Shown: piece after piece, positions 53,516-61,893 of the stretch
Layout: every line of letters starts with the position of its first letter
Position numbering within the stretch: position 1 is the first letter of the stretch
NCBI RefSeq assembly: GCF_014195325.1
Contig: NZ_JACIBK010000003.1
Location: forward strand, 434,001-498,000
Reading direction: 5' to 3'
DNA: 64,000 nt
From: Rhizobium sp. BK650
GTDB lineage: Bacteria > Pseudomonadota > Alphaproteobacteria > Rhizobiales > Rhizobiaceae
Notes under the pieces: generated by a model
Seen by the model: only the letters and a program-made list of their open reading frames with translations
What the model was told of the DNA's origin: nothing
Databases searched by the model: none
Translations under genes and position numbers: made by a program

Positions 53516-53530
53516 AGGACTTTTTGTCCT
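53516..53530. promoter_or_regulatory. Candidate LysR operator
   Basis: AGGAC (53516-53520), TTTTT, GTCCT (53526-53530): perfect 5-bp arms, 12 bases before the LysR start codon and about 95 before the MFS start. It carries a T-N11-A spacing (ATTAAGGACTTTTTGTCCTGAA). A regulator bound here could control both genes. Confidence 0.5.
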
Positions 53531-53625
53531 GAATGTAAGTCCATTCTGGGTAATTGCCCAAGATTTGAGACGGGATATCGTCGTCCGCGCAGGCGCGTCC
53601 AGTTCCTGTTTTTACGGAGACGAAA

Positions 53626-55071
53626 ATGACATTGATACAGGGGGAACGGAGAGGCGCAGGAGCAAAGTCCTCGCTTGCAGTGCTGTTGGCGGGAAACTTT
53701 GTCACAATCCTCGATCTCTTCATAGTCAACGTGGCGTTGCCCGATATTCAGCGGGAGTTACAGGCATCGAACGCCCAGTTGCAGATGATCATGGTGGCTT
53801 ACAGCGTCGCCTATGGCGCTATGTTGCTCAATGGAGCACGACTGGGCGACCTTTATGGCCGGCGGCGCATCTTTCTCTCCGGCATGGCAATCTTCGCGCT
53901 GGCTTCCTTGATGTGCGGCATGGCCTTGTCGCCCTGGAGCCTTATCGCCGCACGCGCACTGCAGGGCATCGGGGCGGCTCTGCTGATGCCGCAGGTCTAC
54001 GCGTCTCTGCGGCTATTGTTCGATGGTGATGAGCGCCGACGGGCTTTTGCCGTGATGGGAGCGGTACAGGGTATCGCCGGCGCCACCTCGCAGCTGCTCG
54101 GCGGCAGCCTGATGGCGCTCGATATCGGCAGCCTAGGTTGGCGCCTGATCTTCTTCGTCAACCTGCCCATCGCTGCCTATGCCCTCATCGCCGGGAAATG
54201 GTTCATCGTCGAAACCAGAGGAGCGACATCGGCAAGGCTCGATCTCACGGGCGCACTTCTCGGCGCCTCAGCACTCACGGCGGTCCTCCTGCCGGCGATG
54301 GTAGGACACGAACAACATTGGCCATGGTGGGCGCTCATCAGCCTGTTGTCGTCGGTGCCCTTGTTTGCGGCCTTCGTCGCCTATGAAAATCGCTTGATAC
54401 GGCGCGACGGCGTTCCGATCATCGATCCTTCGCTGTTCAGGAACGGCGGTGTGACCCTCGGCATGTCGGCGTCGTTTCTGTTTTTCTCGGCTATCAGTTC
54501 ATTCTCGCTGTCGCTGACGATTTTCCTGCAGGTCGGCCTCGGCCAAAGCCCTCTGCAGGCGGCCATGCTGTTCCTGCCATCCACGGTCGCCTTCTTCGCC
54601 GGCTCCGTAGTGTCGGCCCCGCTTGCGAAGCGGTTGCAGCATCAGGCGCCAACACTGGGCATGGCTATCTTCACCTTAGGCTTGTTATTGGCAGTCGTTG
54701 ACGGCCTTGACGGAGGAGGGAGATCAGTGTTGGCCGTCTCGGTGATCTTCCAGGGCTTCGGTCAGGGAATTGTCATCCCGCTGCTGCTCAACATGGTTCT
54801 GAGCACCGTTACAAATGCCGAAGCCGGTATGGCGTCAGGCGTCTTCAGCACAATACAGACTGCGGGTTCGGCTTTTGGCGTGACGATCGTCGGCATGATC
54901 CTCTTCGGCATGACTGACGGGAGCGGCCATGAATCCGGTTCTGCTATTGGAGCCGCCGGTATCTACGGAACAGCTTTCGCGGCCGCGACGCTCTATAATC
55001 TCGCCGCCGTCACTCTAGGTCTCTTCCTCTTTCGGGCGTTGCGAAGAGGCCATGAGAGATCGCAGGCATAG
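53626..55071 (+). CDS. MFS transporter, DHA2 (EmrB/QacA-type) drug exporter family
   Basis: The 481-residue inner-membrane protein has about 14 helices. Family motifs are LDLFIVNVALPDIQRELQAS near the N-terminus, RLGDLYGRRRIFLSGMAIFA (motif A), LSPWSLIAARALQGIGAALL (motif B) and QGIAGATSQLLGGSLMALDI (motif C). DHA2 members export hydrophobic or cationic compounds by proton antiport. Regulation by the divergent LysR is likely. Confidence 0.9.
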   Translation: MTLIQGERRGAGAKSSLAVLLAGNFVTILDLFIVNVALPDIQRELQASNAQLQMIMVAYSVAYGAMLLNGARLGDLYGRRRIFLSGMAIFALASLMCGMALSPWSLIAARALQGIGAALLMPQVYASLRLLFDGDERRRAFAVMGAVQGIAGATSQLLGGSLMALDIGSLGWRLIFFVNLPIAAYALIAGKWFIVETRGATSARLDLTGALLGASALTAVLLPAMVGHEQHWPWWALISLLSSVPLFAAFVAYENRLIRRDGVPIIDPSLFRNGGVTLGMSASFLFFSAISSFSLSLTIFLQVGLGQSPLQAAMLFLPSTVAFFAGSVVSAPLAKRLQHQAPTLGMAIFTLGLLLAVVDGLDGGGRSVLAVSVIFQGFGQGIVIPLLLNMVLSTVTNAEAGMASGVFSTIQTAGSAFGVTIVGMILFGMTDGSGHESGSAIGAAGIYGTAFAAATLYNLAAVTLGLFLFRALRRGHERSQA

Positions 55072-55079
55072 GGCGGGCC

Positions 55080-55126
55080 CGTGAACGCCGCGTCGCTGCC
55101 ATCAACAGCTGACGGCGGCCTTCACG
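55080..55126. terminator. Candidate bidirectional terminator between MFS and ClC genes
   Basis: CGTGAA-c-GCCG at 55080-55090 pairs with CGGC-c-TTCACG at 55115-55126 with about a 24-base loop. It lies between convergent stops. No T-run, so either a weak terminator or a transcript-end stabiliser. Confidence 0.4.
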
Positions 55127-55145
55127 ATACAATCGGTGTGCGACC

Positions 55146-56963
55146 TCACGTACGTCCTTCTTCCATCTGCCTTCGCGGTCCGAAATAGGGTTGGCGCTCC
55201 GTCTCGGTGGCCCTGAGAGAATGGCGCAACCGCAGCAGGTCCTTGCGGGCGACAAGGCCGAGCAGCTCACCGCTTTCGGCATCGACGATCGGGACGCGCC
55301 CGGCGTCGGTCGCCAGCATCAGATCGGCGACATAACCCACCGTGTCATCTGGGTGGGCTGTCGGCAGCGAGCTGTCGGAGACGAAATCGCCGAGTGTCAG
55401 GTCGGCCTGCGTACCGTCTTGCTGCCAGCGCAGCGCATCGCCGCGCGAGACCAGGCCCTTGATGATGCCTTTGCCATCGACGACCGGATAGACGCGGTGG
55501 GTTTTCGGTGTCGCCACGAAGAAATTGGTCACCTCGCCGACGGTCATATCAGCCGGGAACGTGTCGACATGGTTGATCATAATGTCGCGGGCGCGGGCAA
55601 ATTCGAAAAGGTCTATGCCATATTCGCGGGTGATATGCTGGCCGCGGCGTGCAATCTTTTCCGTCAGGATCGAGCGGCGCAGCAGCAGCACCGTGACCGC
55701 ATAGGCGGAGACGGTCGCCGCGAGCAGCGACAGGAGTGACGAGACATCGCCCGTCAGCTCCACAGCGAAGAAGGTGCCGGTCAACGGCGCACGCATGGTG
55801 CCGCCCATCATGGCGGCCATGCCAAGGAGGGCCCAGAAGCCGGGATCGCCTGGTAGGAAAAGGCCGACCAGCCAGCCGAGCGCGCCGCCGAAGATTAGGA
55901 GCGGCGCCAGCACGCCGCCCGATGTGCCCGAGGATAGAGCGACAAGCCAGATCGTCGCCTTCACCAAGAGAATGGTCAGCACGGCGGCCGGCACGATAGA
56001 GCTGTTCAGCAAGCCGTCGATAATGTCATAGCCGACGCCGAGTACGCGCGGCTCGATCAGGCCGCCGAGGCCGATCACGACGCCGCCGATGGCCGGGCAC
56101 CACATCCAGTGGATCGGCAGGGCTTCGAAAAGATCCTCGATCTTGTAGAGCAGTGTCGTCAGGATACCGGATTGCAGGCCGGCGATGATGCCCATGATGG
56201 CGCAGAGCAGGATGCCCCACCAGGGGAGGTCCATATGGAATTGCTTGGGAAAGAGCGGGCCTGCCTGAAACAGGAAGGGGCGCCAGGCGATCGAGACGCA
56301 GACCGCGACGGCAACGGGGATAAAGCTGCGCGGCTTCCATTCGAACAGCAGCAGTTCGACGGCGAGCATGACGGCAGCGATCGGCGAGCCGAAGATCGCG
56401 GTCATGCCGGCAGCGGCACCTGCGACCAGCAGTGTCTTTCGCTCGGCCGAGCTCAGGTGAAAACACTGGGCGAAGAGCGATCCGATCGCGCCGCCCGTCA
56501 TGATGATCGGGCCTTCCGCACCGAAGGGACCACCCGTGCCGATCGAAATTGCCGAGGAGAGGGGTTTGAGGATCGCCACTTTCGGCGACATGCGGCTGCC
56601 GCCGATCAAGATCGCCTCTATCGCTTCCGGAATGCCGTGACCGCGGATCTTCTCGGAGCCGAAGCGGGCCATCAAACCGATCACGAGGCCGCCGACGACG
56701 GGGATAAGCACCATCCAGACCGAACGCGGCGCGTCAGTCATCGAGACGGCGGCGATGCTGAAGCGATGGAACCATACGAGGTTGGTTACCAGCGAGATGA
56801 GGCTGACGAGGACCCAGGCGGCAAAGGCGCCGCCGGTGCCGACGATCAAAGCCATGCCCACGAGGGCGAGAACACGTTTGTCGGTGGTGAAATCCCCTGC
56901 CTCGCGCCGGGAGAGGCCGCCCATGAAATCATGGGGGCGATGCGTGTTTTTCTGGGATGGCAT
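55146..56963 (-). CDS. ClC-family chloride channel/antiporter with C-terminal CBS pair
   Basis: The 605-residue protein has about 12-14 membrane helices followed by two CBS domains (about 460-590). Selectivity-filter segments are RGHGIPEAIEAI (GSGIP position with His for Ser), GPFGAEGPIIMTGGAIGSLF (G-x-E-G-P with the gating Glu) and SSGTSGGVLAPLLIFGGALG. The second CBS ends VGYVADLMLATDAGRVPIVD. The Ser-to-His change at the anion site is notable. It is divergent from two tandem MarR genes whose palindrome overlaps its promoter. Confidence 0.9.
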   Translation of the reverse strand: MPSQKNTHRPHDFMGGLSRREAGDFTTDKRVLALVGMALIVGTGGAFAAWVLVSLISLVTNLVWFHRFSIAAVSMTDAPRSVWMVLIPVVGGLVIGLMARFGSEKIRGHGIPEAIEAILIGGSRMSPKVAILKPLSSAISIGTGGPFGAEGPIIMTGGAIGSLFAQCFHLSSAERKTLLVAGAAAGMTAIFGSPIAAVMLAVELLLFEWKPRSFIPVAVAVCVSIAWRPFLFQAGPLFPKQFHMDLPWWGILLCAIMGIIAGLQSGILTTLLYKIEDLFEALPIHWMWCPAIGGVVIGLGGLIEPRVLGVGYDIIDGLLNSSIVPAAVLTILLVKATIWLVALSSGTSGGVLAPLLIFGGALGWLVGLFLPGDPGFWALLGMAAMMGGTMRAPLTGTFFAVELTGDVSSLLSLLAATVSAYAVTVLLLRRSILTEKIARRGQHITREYGIDLFEFARARDIMINHVDTFPADMTVGEVTNFFVATPKTHRVYPVVDGKGIIKGLVSRGDALRWQQDGTQADLTLGDFVSDSSLPTAHPDDTVGYVADLMLATDAGRVPIVDAESGELLGLVARKDLLRLRHSLRATETERQPYFGPRRQMEEGRT

Positions 56964-56999
56964 TGCAGATCCTGTTGACGGCTTGGTTCAACCGGCAAA

Positions 57000-57018
57000 T
57001 ATATCGTAGTGCGATATA
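57000..57018. promoter_or_regulatory. Palindromic operator between ClC and MarR genes
   Basis: TATATCG (57000-57006), TAGTG, CGATATA (57012-57018): 7-bp arms centred 46 bases before the ClC start and 40 before the first MarR start. Well suited to a MarR dimer repressing both directions. Confidence 0.6.
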
Positions 57019-57048
57019 AATCAACAGACAAAATCGGGAGCTGGAACC

Positions 57049-57495
57049 ATGTCGAACAAAGACCAGGCCTTGTCCGAAATCGAATATGAGGCGCTCGCCA
57101 ATCTCAGATACAGGATCCGCAAGTTCCGCCAGTTCAGCGGGAGGGCGGCCGAAAAGCTCGGGCTGACGCGGCAGCAGCATCAGGCGCTGCTCGTCATCAA
57201 GGGGCTAGGCGTCGGCGGGCGCATGAGCCTGTCGGGTCTCGCGGACAAGCTCTTTCTTTCGACGGCTCAAGCCGCCGAACTCACCGCTTCGCTGCAGGAG
57301 GCAGGCCTTGTTTCCGTAGTTGCGAAGCAGAAGCGCCGGCCAACCGTCATGTTGACAGCACAGGCAGAAGGGCTATTGCGTCGATTGACATCAGCCCATC
57401 TCTACGAGATCCGCGAGATGGCACCGGAACTCATGCAGGCGCTGCGCATGCTGCAGGATCACCGGCGGATGGAAGTGGCCGCATGGATGCAGTGA
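57049..57495 (+). CDS. MarR-family regulator, first of a tandem pair
   Basis: The 148-residue protein begins with a helical dimerisation region (ALANLRYRIRKFRQFSGRAA), then QQHQALLVIKGLGVGGRMSL and SGLADKLFLSTAQAAELTAS as the winged helix. The wing segment VSVVAKQKRRPTVMLTAQAE has a basic cluster instead of the usual DxRD. The C-terminal helix is SAHLYEIREMAPELMQALRM. It shares a clear pattern with the next gene. RBS GGGAG precedes the ATG. Confidence 0.87.
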   Translation: MSNKDQALSEIEYEALANLRYRIRKFRQFSGRAAEKLGLTRQQHQALLVIKGLGVGGRMSLSGLADKLFLSTAQAAELTASLQEAGLVSVVAKQKRRPTVMLTAQAEGLLRRLTSAHLYEIREMAPELMQALRMLQDHRRMEVAAWMQ

Positions 57496-57508
57496 TCGCA
57501 GGGGACGC

Positions 57509-57964
57509 ATGGTGAAGAAGCCGAAGGATGATCTGACGGATGCCGATTACGAGGCGCTGTCCAACCTGCGCTATACGTTGCGCCGCTTCATGGATTTCAG
57601 CGCCTCGGCCGCTCAGGAGGAGGGCCTGCCGGCACAGCAGCATCAGGCGCTGCTTGCCATCCGCGGCCATCGCGGCGAAGACGCGATGACGATCGGTCTG
57701 CTTGCCGAGCGCCTGCTGATCGCGCCGCATTCGGCGACAGAACTCGTCGGCCGGCTGGTCACAGCCGGTTACGTATCCCGCCGCACTGACCCGGCTGACA
57801 AGCGCCGCCAGACGCTGGAACTGACCGAAAAGGCGATCGATGTGCTGAAGCGGCTGACCGCCATTCATCTCACCGAGATCAGAGAAATGGCGCCGCAGCT
57901 TATCGCTATCCTGCAAGGCTTGCAGGCAGGCAGCGAGTTTGAGGCCGATCCCTGGTCGCGCTGA
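57509..57964 (+). CDS. MarR-family regulator, second of a tandem pair
   Basis: The 151-residue protein shares NLRYTLRRFMDFSASAAQ, QQHQALLAIRGHRGEDAMTI and HLTEIREMAPQLIAILQGLQ with the upstream gene at a level near 40% by eye. The wing here is canonical: RRTDPADKRRQTLELTEKA. The gap to the first gene is 14 bases. Two paralogues in one transcript could form heterodimers, or each may sense a different signal. Confidence 0.87.
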   Translation: MVKKPKDDLTDADYEALSNLRYTLRRFMDFSASAAQEEGLPAQQHQALLAIRGHRGEDAMTIGLLAERLLIAPHSATELVGRLVTAGYVSRRTDPADKRRQTLELTEKAIDVLKRLTAIHLTEIREMAPQLIAILQGLQAGSEFEADPWSR

Positions 57965-58164
57965 CCGCCAGGCTCGCCGGTTATTCGCCTGCTTCGGGTG
58001 ATGATAAAATTCGTCGCGGCGAGCGGCTCGCCGATATTCCATTCCGTATCGTCAGCGCTCTTTTCCAACAGCTGGCACCTTCTCGAAACGGCCGATCCGG
58101 TGCTGCAAAACCTCGTTATTCGCGCTGGAGCCGTTAACGCGGCCGTTTACGCCCGGTGTTTACC

Positions 58165-58176
58165 GTAACGTACTTA
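58165..58176 (+). promoter_or_regulatory. 12-base box upstream of arylsulfatase, shared with the facing operon
   Basis: GTAACGTACTTA on the plus strand, 60 bases before the arylsulfatase ATG, preceded by TACC. An identical copy, preceded by TACA, lies upstream of the Cys-rich gene in the same orientation relative to that gene (61218-61229). Candidate regulator or sigma-factor site. Confidence 0.55.
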
Positions 58177-58236
58177 CGCAATCCCTGAATTAAGCAAAAT
58201 ATTCGCGTGCAAGTTTCATCTCAAGGAGGAAATTCG

Positions 58237-59901
58237 ATGAAGGACGTCGAAACTCAAGAGCAGGATGATACGTTGGCACCCGTCAGCCGCCGTAATCTTT
58301 TGCTTGGTGGCACGTCGCTTGCGATCACGGCTCTCGCCGTCTCGTCCGCGATCGATCAGGCTGCGGCGCAAACACAGCAGAAGGCGCCGGCAGGTAGCAG
58401 TGGTTTGGGAAAACCACCGAACATTCTCGTCATCTTCGGCGACGATATCGGCATTCCCCAGATCAGCGCGTATACGATGGGGCTGATGGGTTACCGGACG
58501 CCGAATATCGACCGTATCGCCAAGGAGGGGGCGATCTTTACGGATTCCTACGGGCAGCAGAGCTGCACGGCCGGCCGCGCCTCCTTCATCCTTGGGCAAG
58601 AGCCGTTCCGTACCGGCCTTCTCACCATCGGCATGCCTGGCGATCCACATGGCATTCAGGATTGGATGCCGACCATTGCCGACGTGATGAAAACCAAGGG
58701 CTATGCGACCGGCCAGTTCGGCAAGAACCACCTCGGCGACCAGGATCAGCACCTGCCAACCAAACATGGCTTCGACGAGTTCTTCGGCAATCTCTATCAC
58801 CTCAATGCCGAGGAGGAGCCGGAGGGCTATTTCTATCCGAAGGATCCTGCCTTCCGCCGTCAGTACGGCCCCCGCGGCGTGATCAAATCGACGGCCGACG
58901 GTAAGATAGAAGATACGGGTGCGCTGAACACCAAACGCATGGAAACCGTGGACGAGGAATTCCTGGCAGCCGCCAAGAACTTCATCGATCGCCAGGCGAA
59001 GGCGGACAAGCCCTTCTTCTGCTGGTTCAACTCGACCCGTATGCATGTCTTCACCCATCTGAAACCGGATTCGCTTGGCAAGACTGGCAAGGGCATCCAT
59101 GCCGATGGAATGGTGGAGCATGACGGCCATGTCGGCCAACTTCTCGATCAACTCGATGATCTAGGGATCGCCGAAAACACCATCGTCCTCTACACGACTG
59201 ACAACGGTGCCGAGATCGCTCTTTGGCCAGATGGCGCGATGACGCCGTTCCACGGTGAAAAGGGCACCACATGGGAAGGCGGCTTCCGCATTCCGATGAT
59301 GGTGCGCTGGCCGGGCGTCGTCAAAGCCGGCACCGAGATCAACGACATCGTCACGCTGATGGACTGGATGCCGACATTTGCGGCAGCGGCCGGTATGGAT
59401 GATCTCAAAGAGCAGATGAAGGCAGGCTTCCAGGCCGGCGCGAAGACCTTCAAAGTACATCTCGACGGTTACAATCTGATGCCTCTGTTGAAGGGCGAGG
59501 TACAAAGCGGTCCGCGCGAGACGGTCTATTATTTCGACCAGGGCGGAAACCTCAACGCCATCAGGTGGAACGACTGGAAGCTCAGCTTCGCAATCGCCAG
59601 CCATGGCAACATCGCCACGGCGACACGCGAGGTTCCAAGCTGGGCCCTGATTTCCAACTTGCGCATGGACCCCTATGAACGGGGCATGGATGAAGGCGGC
59701 GGCGCGACCGACTTTCTTGCCCGGAACATATGGCTACTCGTTCCGATACAGGGGAAAATCAAGGAGTTCTTCTCCGACTTCGATCAGTATCCCTACCAGG
59801 AGGGCAGCTCGCTAAATGCCAGCGGCATCAACTACGGGCTGCTGCGGCAACAGGCAGCCCTGAAACGGCTGAACGAGCTGGAGCGGCTCGCGCCGCAATA
59901 G
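58237..59901 (+). CDS. Arylsulfatase (type I sulfatase), Tat-exported
   Basis: The ATG at 58237 has AAGGAGG 7 bases upstream. The 554-residue protein has a Tat signal (SRRNLLLGGTSLAITALAVS at about 17-36). The catalytic motif SCTAGRASFILG (C-x-A-x-R) supplies the Cys converted to formylglycine. Metal and sulfate ligands are seen in ILVIFGDDIGIPQIS, FGKNHLGDQD, DNGAEIALWPDGAMTPFHGE and KGTTWEGGFRIPMMVRWPG. It would release sulfate from aryl or other sulfate esters in the periplasm. The formylglycine-generating enzyme is not in the window. It faces the Cys-rich/OmpA operon. Confidence 0.92.
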   Translation: MKDVETQEQDDTLAPVSRRNLLLGGTSLAITALAVSSAIDQAAAQTQQKAPAGSSGLGKPPNILVIFGDDIGIPQISAYTMGLMGYRTPNIDRIAKEGAIFTDSYGQQSCTAGRASFILGQEPFRTGLLTIGMPGDPHGIQDWMPTIADVMKTKGYATGQFGKNHLGDQDQHLPTKHGFDEFFGNLYHLNAEEEPEGYFYPKDPAFRRQYGPRGVIKSTADGKIEDTGALNTKRMETVDEEFLAAAKNFIDRQAKADKPFFCWFNSTRMHVFTHLKPDSLGKTGKGIHADGMVEHDGHVGQLLDQLDDLGIAENTIVLYTTDNGAEIALWPDGAMTPFHGEKGTTWEGGFRIPMMVRWPGVVKAGTEINDIVTLMDWMPTFAAAAGMDDLKEQMKAGFQAGAKTFKVHLDGYNLMPLLKGEVQSGPRETVYYFDQGGNLNAIRWNDWKLSFAIASHGNIATATREVPSWALISNLRMDPYERGMDEGGGATDFLARNIWLLVPIQGKIKEFFSDFDQYPYQEGSSLNASGINYGLLRQQAALKRLNELERLAPQ

Positions 59902-59912
59902 TCCTCGTAAGT

Positions 59913-59945
59913 CCGTCGCGGAGGCAGCCGGAGCTTCCGCGACGG
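59913..59945. terminator. Arylsulfatase terminator hairpin
   Basis: CCGTCGCGGA (59913-59922) and TCCGCGACGG (59936-59945) form a perfect 10-bp stem, 12 bases after the arylsulfatase stop. No T-run. It lies between convergent genes and could act on both strands. Confidence 0.6.
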
Positions 59946-60140
59946 CGTAATGTGAAAAACGCAACGACCACGTCGACATTTCCGTCTGGCCGGAATATTT
60001 GTCTTTCGGCCGGCCCCGACGTCATAGCCGATCCCCTGCGCGAGAAGCTGCGCGTCAAGCGCTATCACGCCGACGGCCAGCCTGCTCCAGCCGGCGAGAT
60101 CGCGGAGGAAGTCCATGATGGCAGATCCGATCCCGTCCGA

Positions 60141-60716
60141 TCATTGTTTCCTGGTAAAGACCCCGAGATTGTAGAGCTGGACACGCCTGTTGTTGGCAGC
60201 CTCCGACTTCGAGCCGTCGATCGGAAAATACTCGCCCACGCCCACCGCATAGAGGCGTCCCGGATCGACAGCGAATGTCGTCGAGAGGATCTCCTTTATC
60301 GCGTCGGCCCGCTGCTGGCTGAGTTCGAGATTGTGCTGGTCCGTGCCCGTCGAGCTCGTATGGCCGACGACGAGAAACTTGTATGCCCAGAGGTTCGGGT
60401 GGTGCAGGGCATCGGCGATCATGCCGAGCGTGCGGTAGGATTCCGGCTCGATCGCGACCGAGTCGTTGGCGAAGGCAATCTCGACCACCATCTGCGGCAG
60501 GCGCGAGACTTTGCTCCAGTTCGGAAGGCCGGACATCTGTTTTCCGGACCCGTTCATCGCCTCTTGTCTCAGCAGTTCGACGTCGACGATGGGCGCTGCC
60601 CCCTGGAGCTTTCCGAGACCGGAGACAATTCGTTCCTGGGAGACCTGTTGAGCGAACGCAAGGGCGGGCAAAAGAAAGGCGGCGAAGCCGGCAAGAGCGG
60701 ATTTTCTCATCGTCAT
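60141..60716 (-). CDS. OmpA-domain envelope protein with altered peptidoglycan-binding motif
   Basis: The start at 60716 gives a 191-residue precursor: signal MTMRKSALAGFAAFLLPALA with cleavage at AFA-QQ. The C-terminal OmpA-like domain shows VVEIAFANDSVAIEPESYRT, FLVVGHTSSTGTDQHNLELS, QQRADAIKEILSTTFAVDP and EAANNRRVQLYNLG. The conserved G-H-T-D of this fold reads G-H-T-S, so the diaminopimelate-contacting Asp is absent while the distal Arg is kept. It lies 4 bases after the Cys-rich gene stop, in the same operon. Confidence 0.85.
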   Translation of the reverse strand: MTMRKSALAGFAAFLLPALAFAQQVSQERIVSGLGKLQGAAPIVDVELLRQEAMNGSGKQMSGLPNWSKVSRLPQMVVEIAFANDSVAIEPESYRTLGMIADALHHPNLWAYKFLVVGHTSSTGTDQHNLELSQQRADAIKEILSTTFAVDPGRLYAVGVGEYFPIDGSKSEAANNRRVQLYNLGVFTRKQ

Positions 60717-60720
60717 GACC

Positions 60721-61143
60721 TTACCTCCACCCTGCATCCGATATCGCCTGATTGCACTGGGCACTGATCGTTTTCTGCTTTTTGGTCAGGCATGCGAGAA
60801 TGTAGCCGTCGCCGACGACACCATTGCAGCGTCGCGCCATATCGGTGGCACAGAGCTTGCTGTAATCCGCCTGGGCCTGCTCGCGCTTCTGGATCGATGC
60901 CGCAACAGTGGCAAGCGAGGATGTGCAGGTTGGCGAAACCTTGGCGGCATTCTGCGCGAGGCAATCGGCAATCCTGTTGTTGCCGAGGTTCAGCCCCTTG
61001 CAGAGCTTCTTGATGTCGGCGCCGCAATCCTTGGCAAGCACTGTTACCGCATCGGCATAGCTGATGGTGTCGGCCTTCGCGGCACTCGTCCCGGCGATGA
61101 CGGTGATCGCCGCCGCGCCAATCAGTCTCCCTATTCCAGACAT
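60721..61143 (-). CDS. Secreted cysteine-rich-repeat protein
   Basis: ATG at 61143 with AGGAGG 7 bases upstream. Signal peptide MSGIGRLIGAAAITVIAGTS with cleavage at AKA-DT. The mature part contains two repeats of C-x7-C-x11/12-C-x11-C (CGADIKKLC...CLAQNAAKVSPTC and CATDMARRC...CLTKKQKTISAQC), matching the cysteine-rich GLG1-type repeat. Eight Cys suggest four disulfides in the periplasm. It is the first gene of an operon with the OmpA-like gene. Function is unknown. Confidence 0.82.
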   Translation of the reverse strand: MSGIGRLIGAAAITVIAGTSAAKADTISYADAVTVLAKDCGADIKKLCKGLNLGNNRIADCLAQNAAKVSPTCTSSLATVAASIQKREQAQADYSKLCATDMARRCNGVVGDGYILACLTKKQKTISAQCNQAISDAGWR

Positions 61144-61217
61144 GCACAAGCCCTCCTGCTGCGGCAGCCGATATGGCGCCTCTCGGGGCTATTAAATACA
61201 GATCGGGGGAGTTGGGA

Positions 61218-61229
61218 TAAGTACGTTAC
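61218..61229 (-). promoter_or_regulatory. 12-base box upstream of the Cys-rich gene
   Basis: Plus-strand TAAGTACGTTAC is GTAACGTACTTA in the direction of the Cys-rich gene, 74 bases before its ATG. It is identical to the box before the arylsulfatase gene at 58165. Confidence 0.55.
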
Positions 61230-61257
61230 TGTAGACTCGCTGTAAACCGGCAGGAGA

Positions 61258-61893
61258 TTACGCGCTCGCGCGCCGGTAGAGCGCCAAGGAGCCGGCAAGC
61301 GTCAGCAAGGCGCCGCCGCAGATCCGATCGAGCCAGAGCGCGCCCGATTTCCGTAGCAGCCGGACGGCCTGCGAGCCGAGCGCTGCGTAACCGAACATGA
61401 CCATGAAATCGATGGCCGCGAAGACCAGGGCGAGCATGGCATATTGCTCGACCTGCGGACCGGCGGGATCAATGAATTGCGGCAGGAAGGCCGAAAAGAA
61501 CAGGTAGCCCTTGGGATTGGTGACGGCGACGAGAAAGCTCTTGAGGAAGATCGCCGCCACTGAGCCGGATGCGTTTGCGTTTTCAGAGCGCAGCGAGACA
61601 TCCAGCGTTCCCTTCGAACGCAGCAGCATGACACCCAGGAAGGCGAGATAGCAGACGCCGACCCATTTGACGACGGTGAACCACAATTCCGAGGCGGCGA
61701 GCAGGGCGCCAAGACCCAATGCGACCGCGCCGAGCAGCACGAAGTCGGACAGGACAGCACCGATCATGCCTGACATCGCCCTGCGCACCCCGAATTTCGA
61801 GCCGTTCGTCAGGGCGAGAAGCACGGTCGGGCCGGGTGTGGCGATGCCGATGAATGCCACGAGCGCGAATGCAAGAACCGTCATTTCAGTCAT
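61258..61893 (-). CDS. LysE/RhtB-family translocator
   Basis: The start at 61893 (MTEMTVLAFALVAFIGIATP) is preceded by GAGGAGG. The 211-residue inner-membrane exporter has about six helices: ATPGPTVLLALTNGSKFGVR (the LysE P-G-P signature), MSGMIGAVLSDFVLLGAVAL, VVKWVGVCYLAFLGVMLLRS and FLKSFLVAVTNPKGYLFFSA. The family exports amino acids or related compounds; the substrate is unknown. Confidence 0.9.
   Translation of the reverse strand: MTEMTVLAFALVAFIGIATPGPTVLLALTNGSKFGVRRAMSGMIGAVLSDFVLLGAVALGLGALLAASELWFTVVKWVGVCYLAFLGVMLLRSKGTLDVSLRSENANASGSVAAIFLKSFLVAVTNPKGYLFFSAFLPQFIDPAGPQVEQYAMLALVFAAIDFMVMFGYAALGSQAVRLLRKSGALWLDRICGGALLTLAGSLALYRRASA

Noticed and set aside
58308..58322. Good sigma-54 consensus TGGCACG-N4-TTGC
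   Set aside because: It lies about 70 bases inside the arylsulfatase coding sequence, encoding part of the Tat signal, and has no suitable gene downstream. Probably chance.
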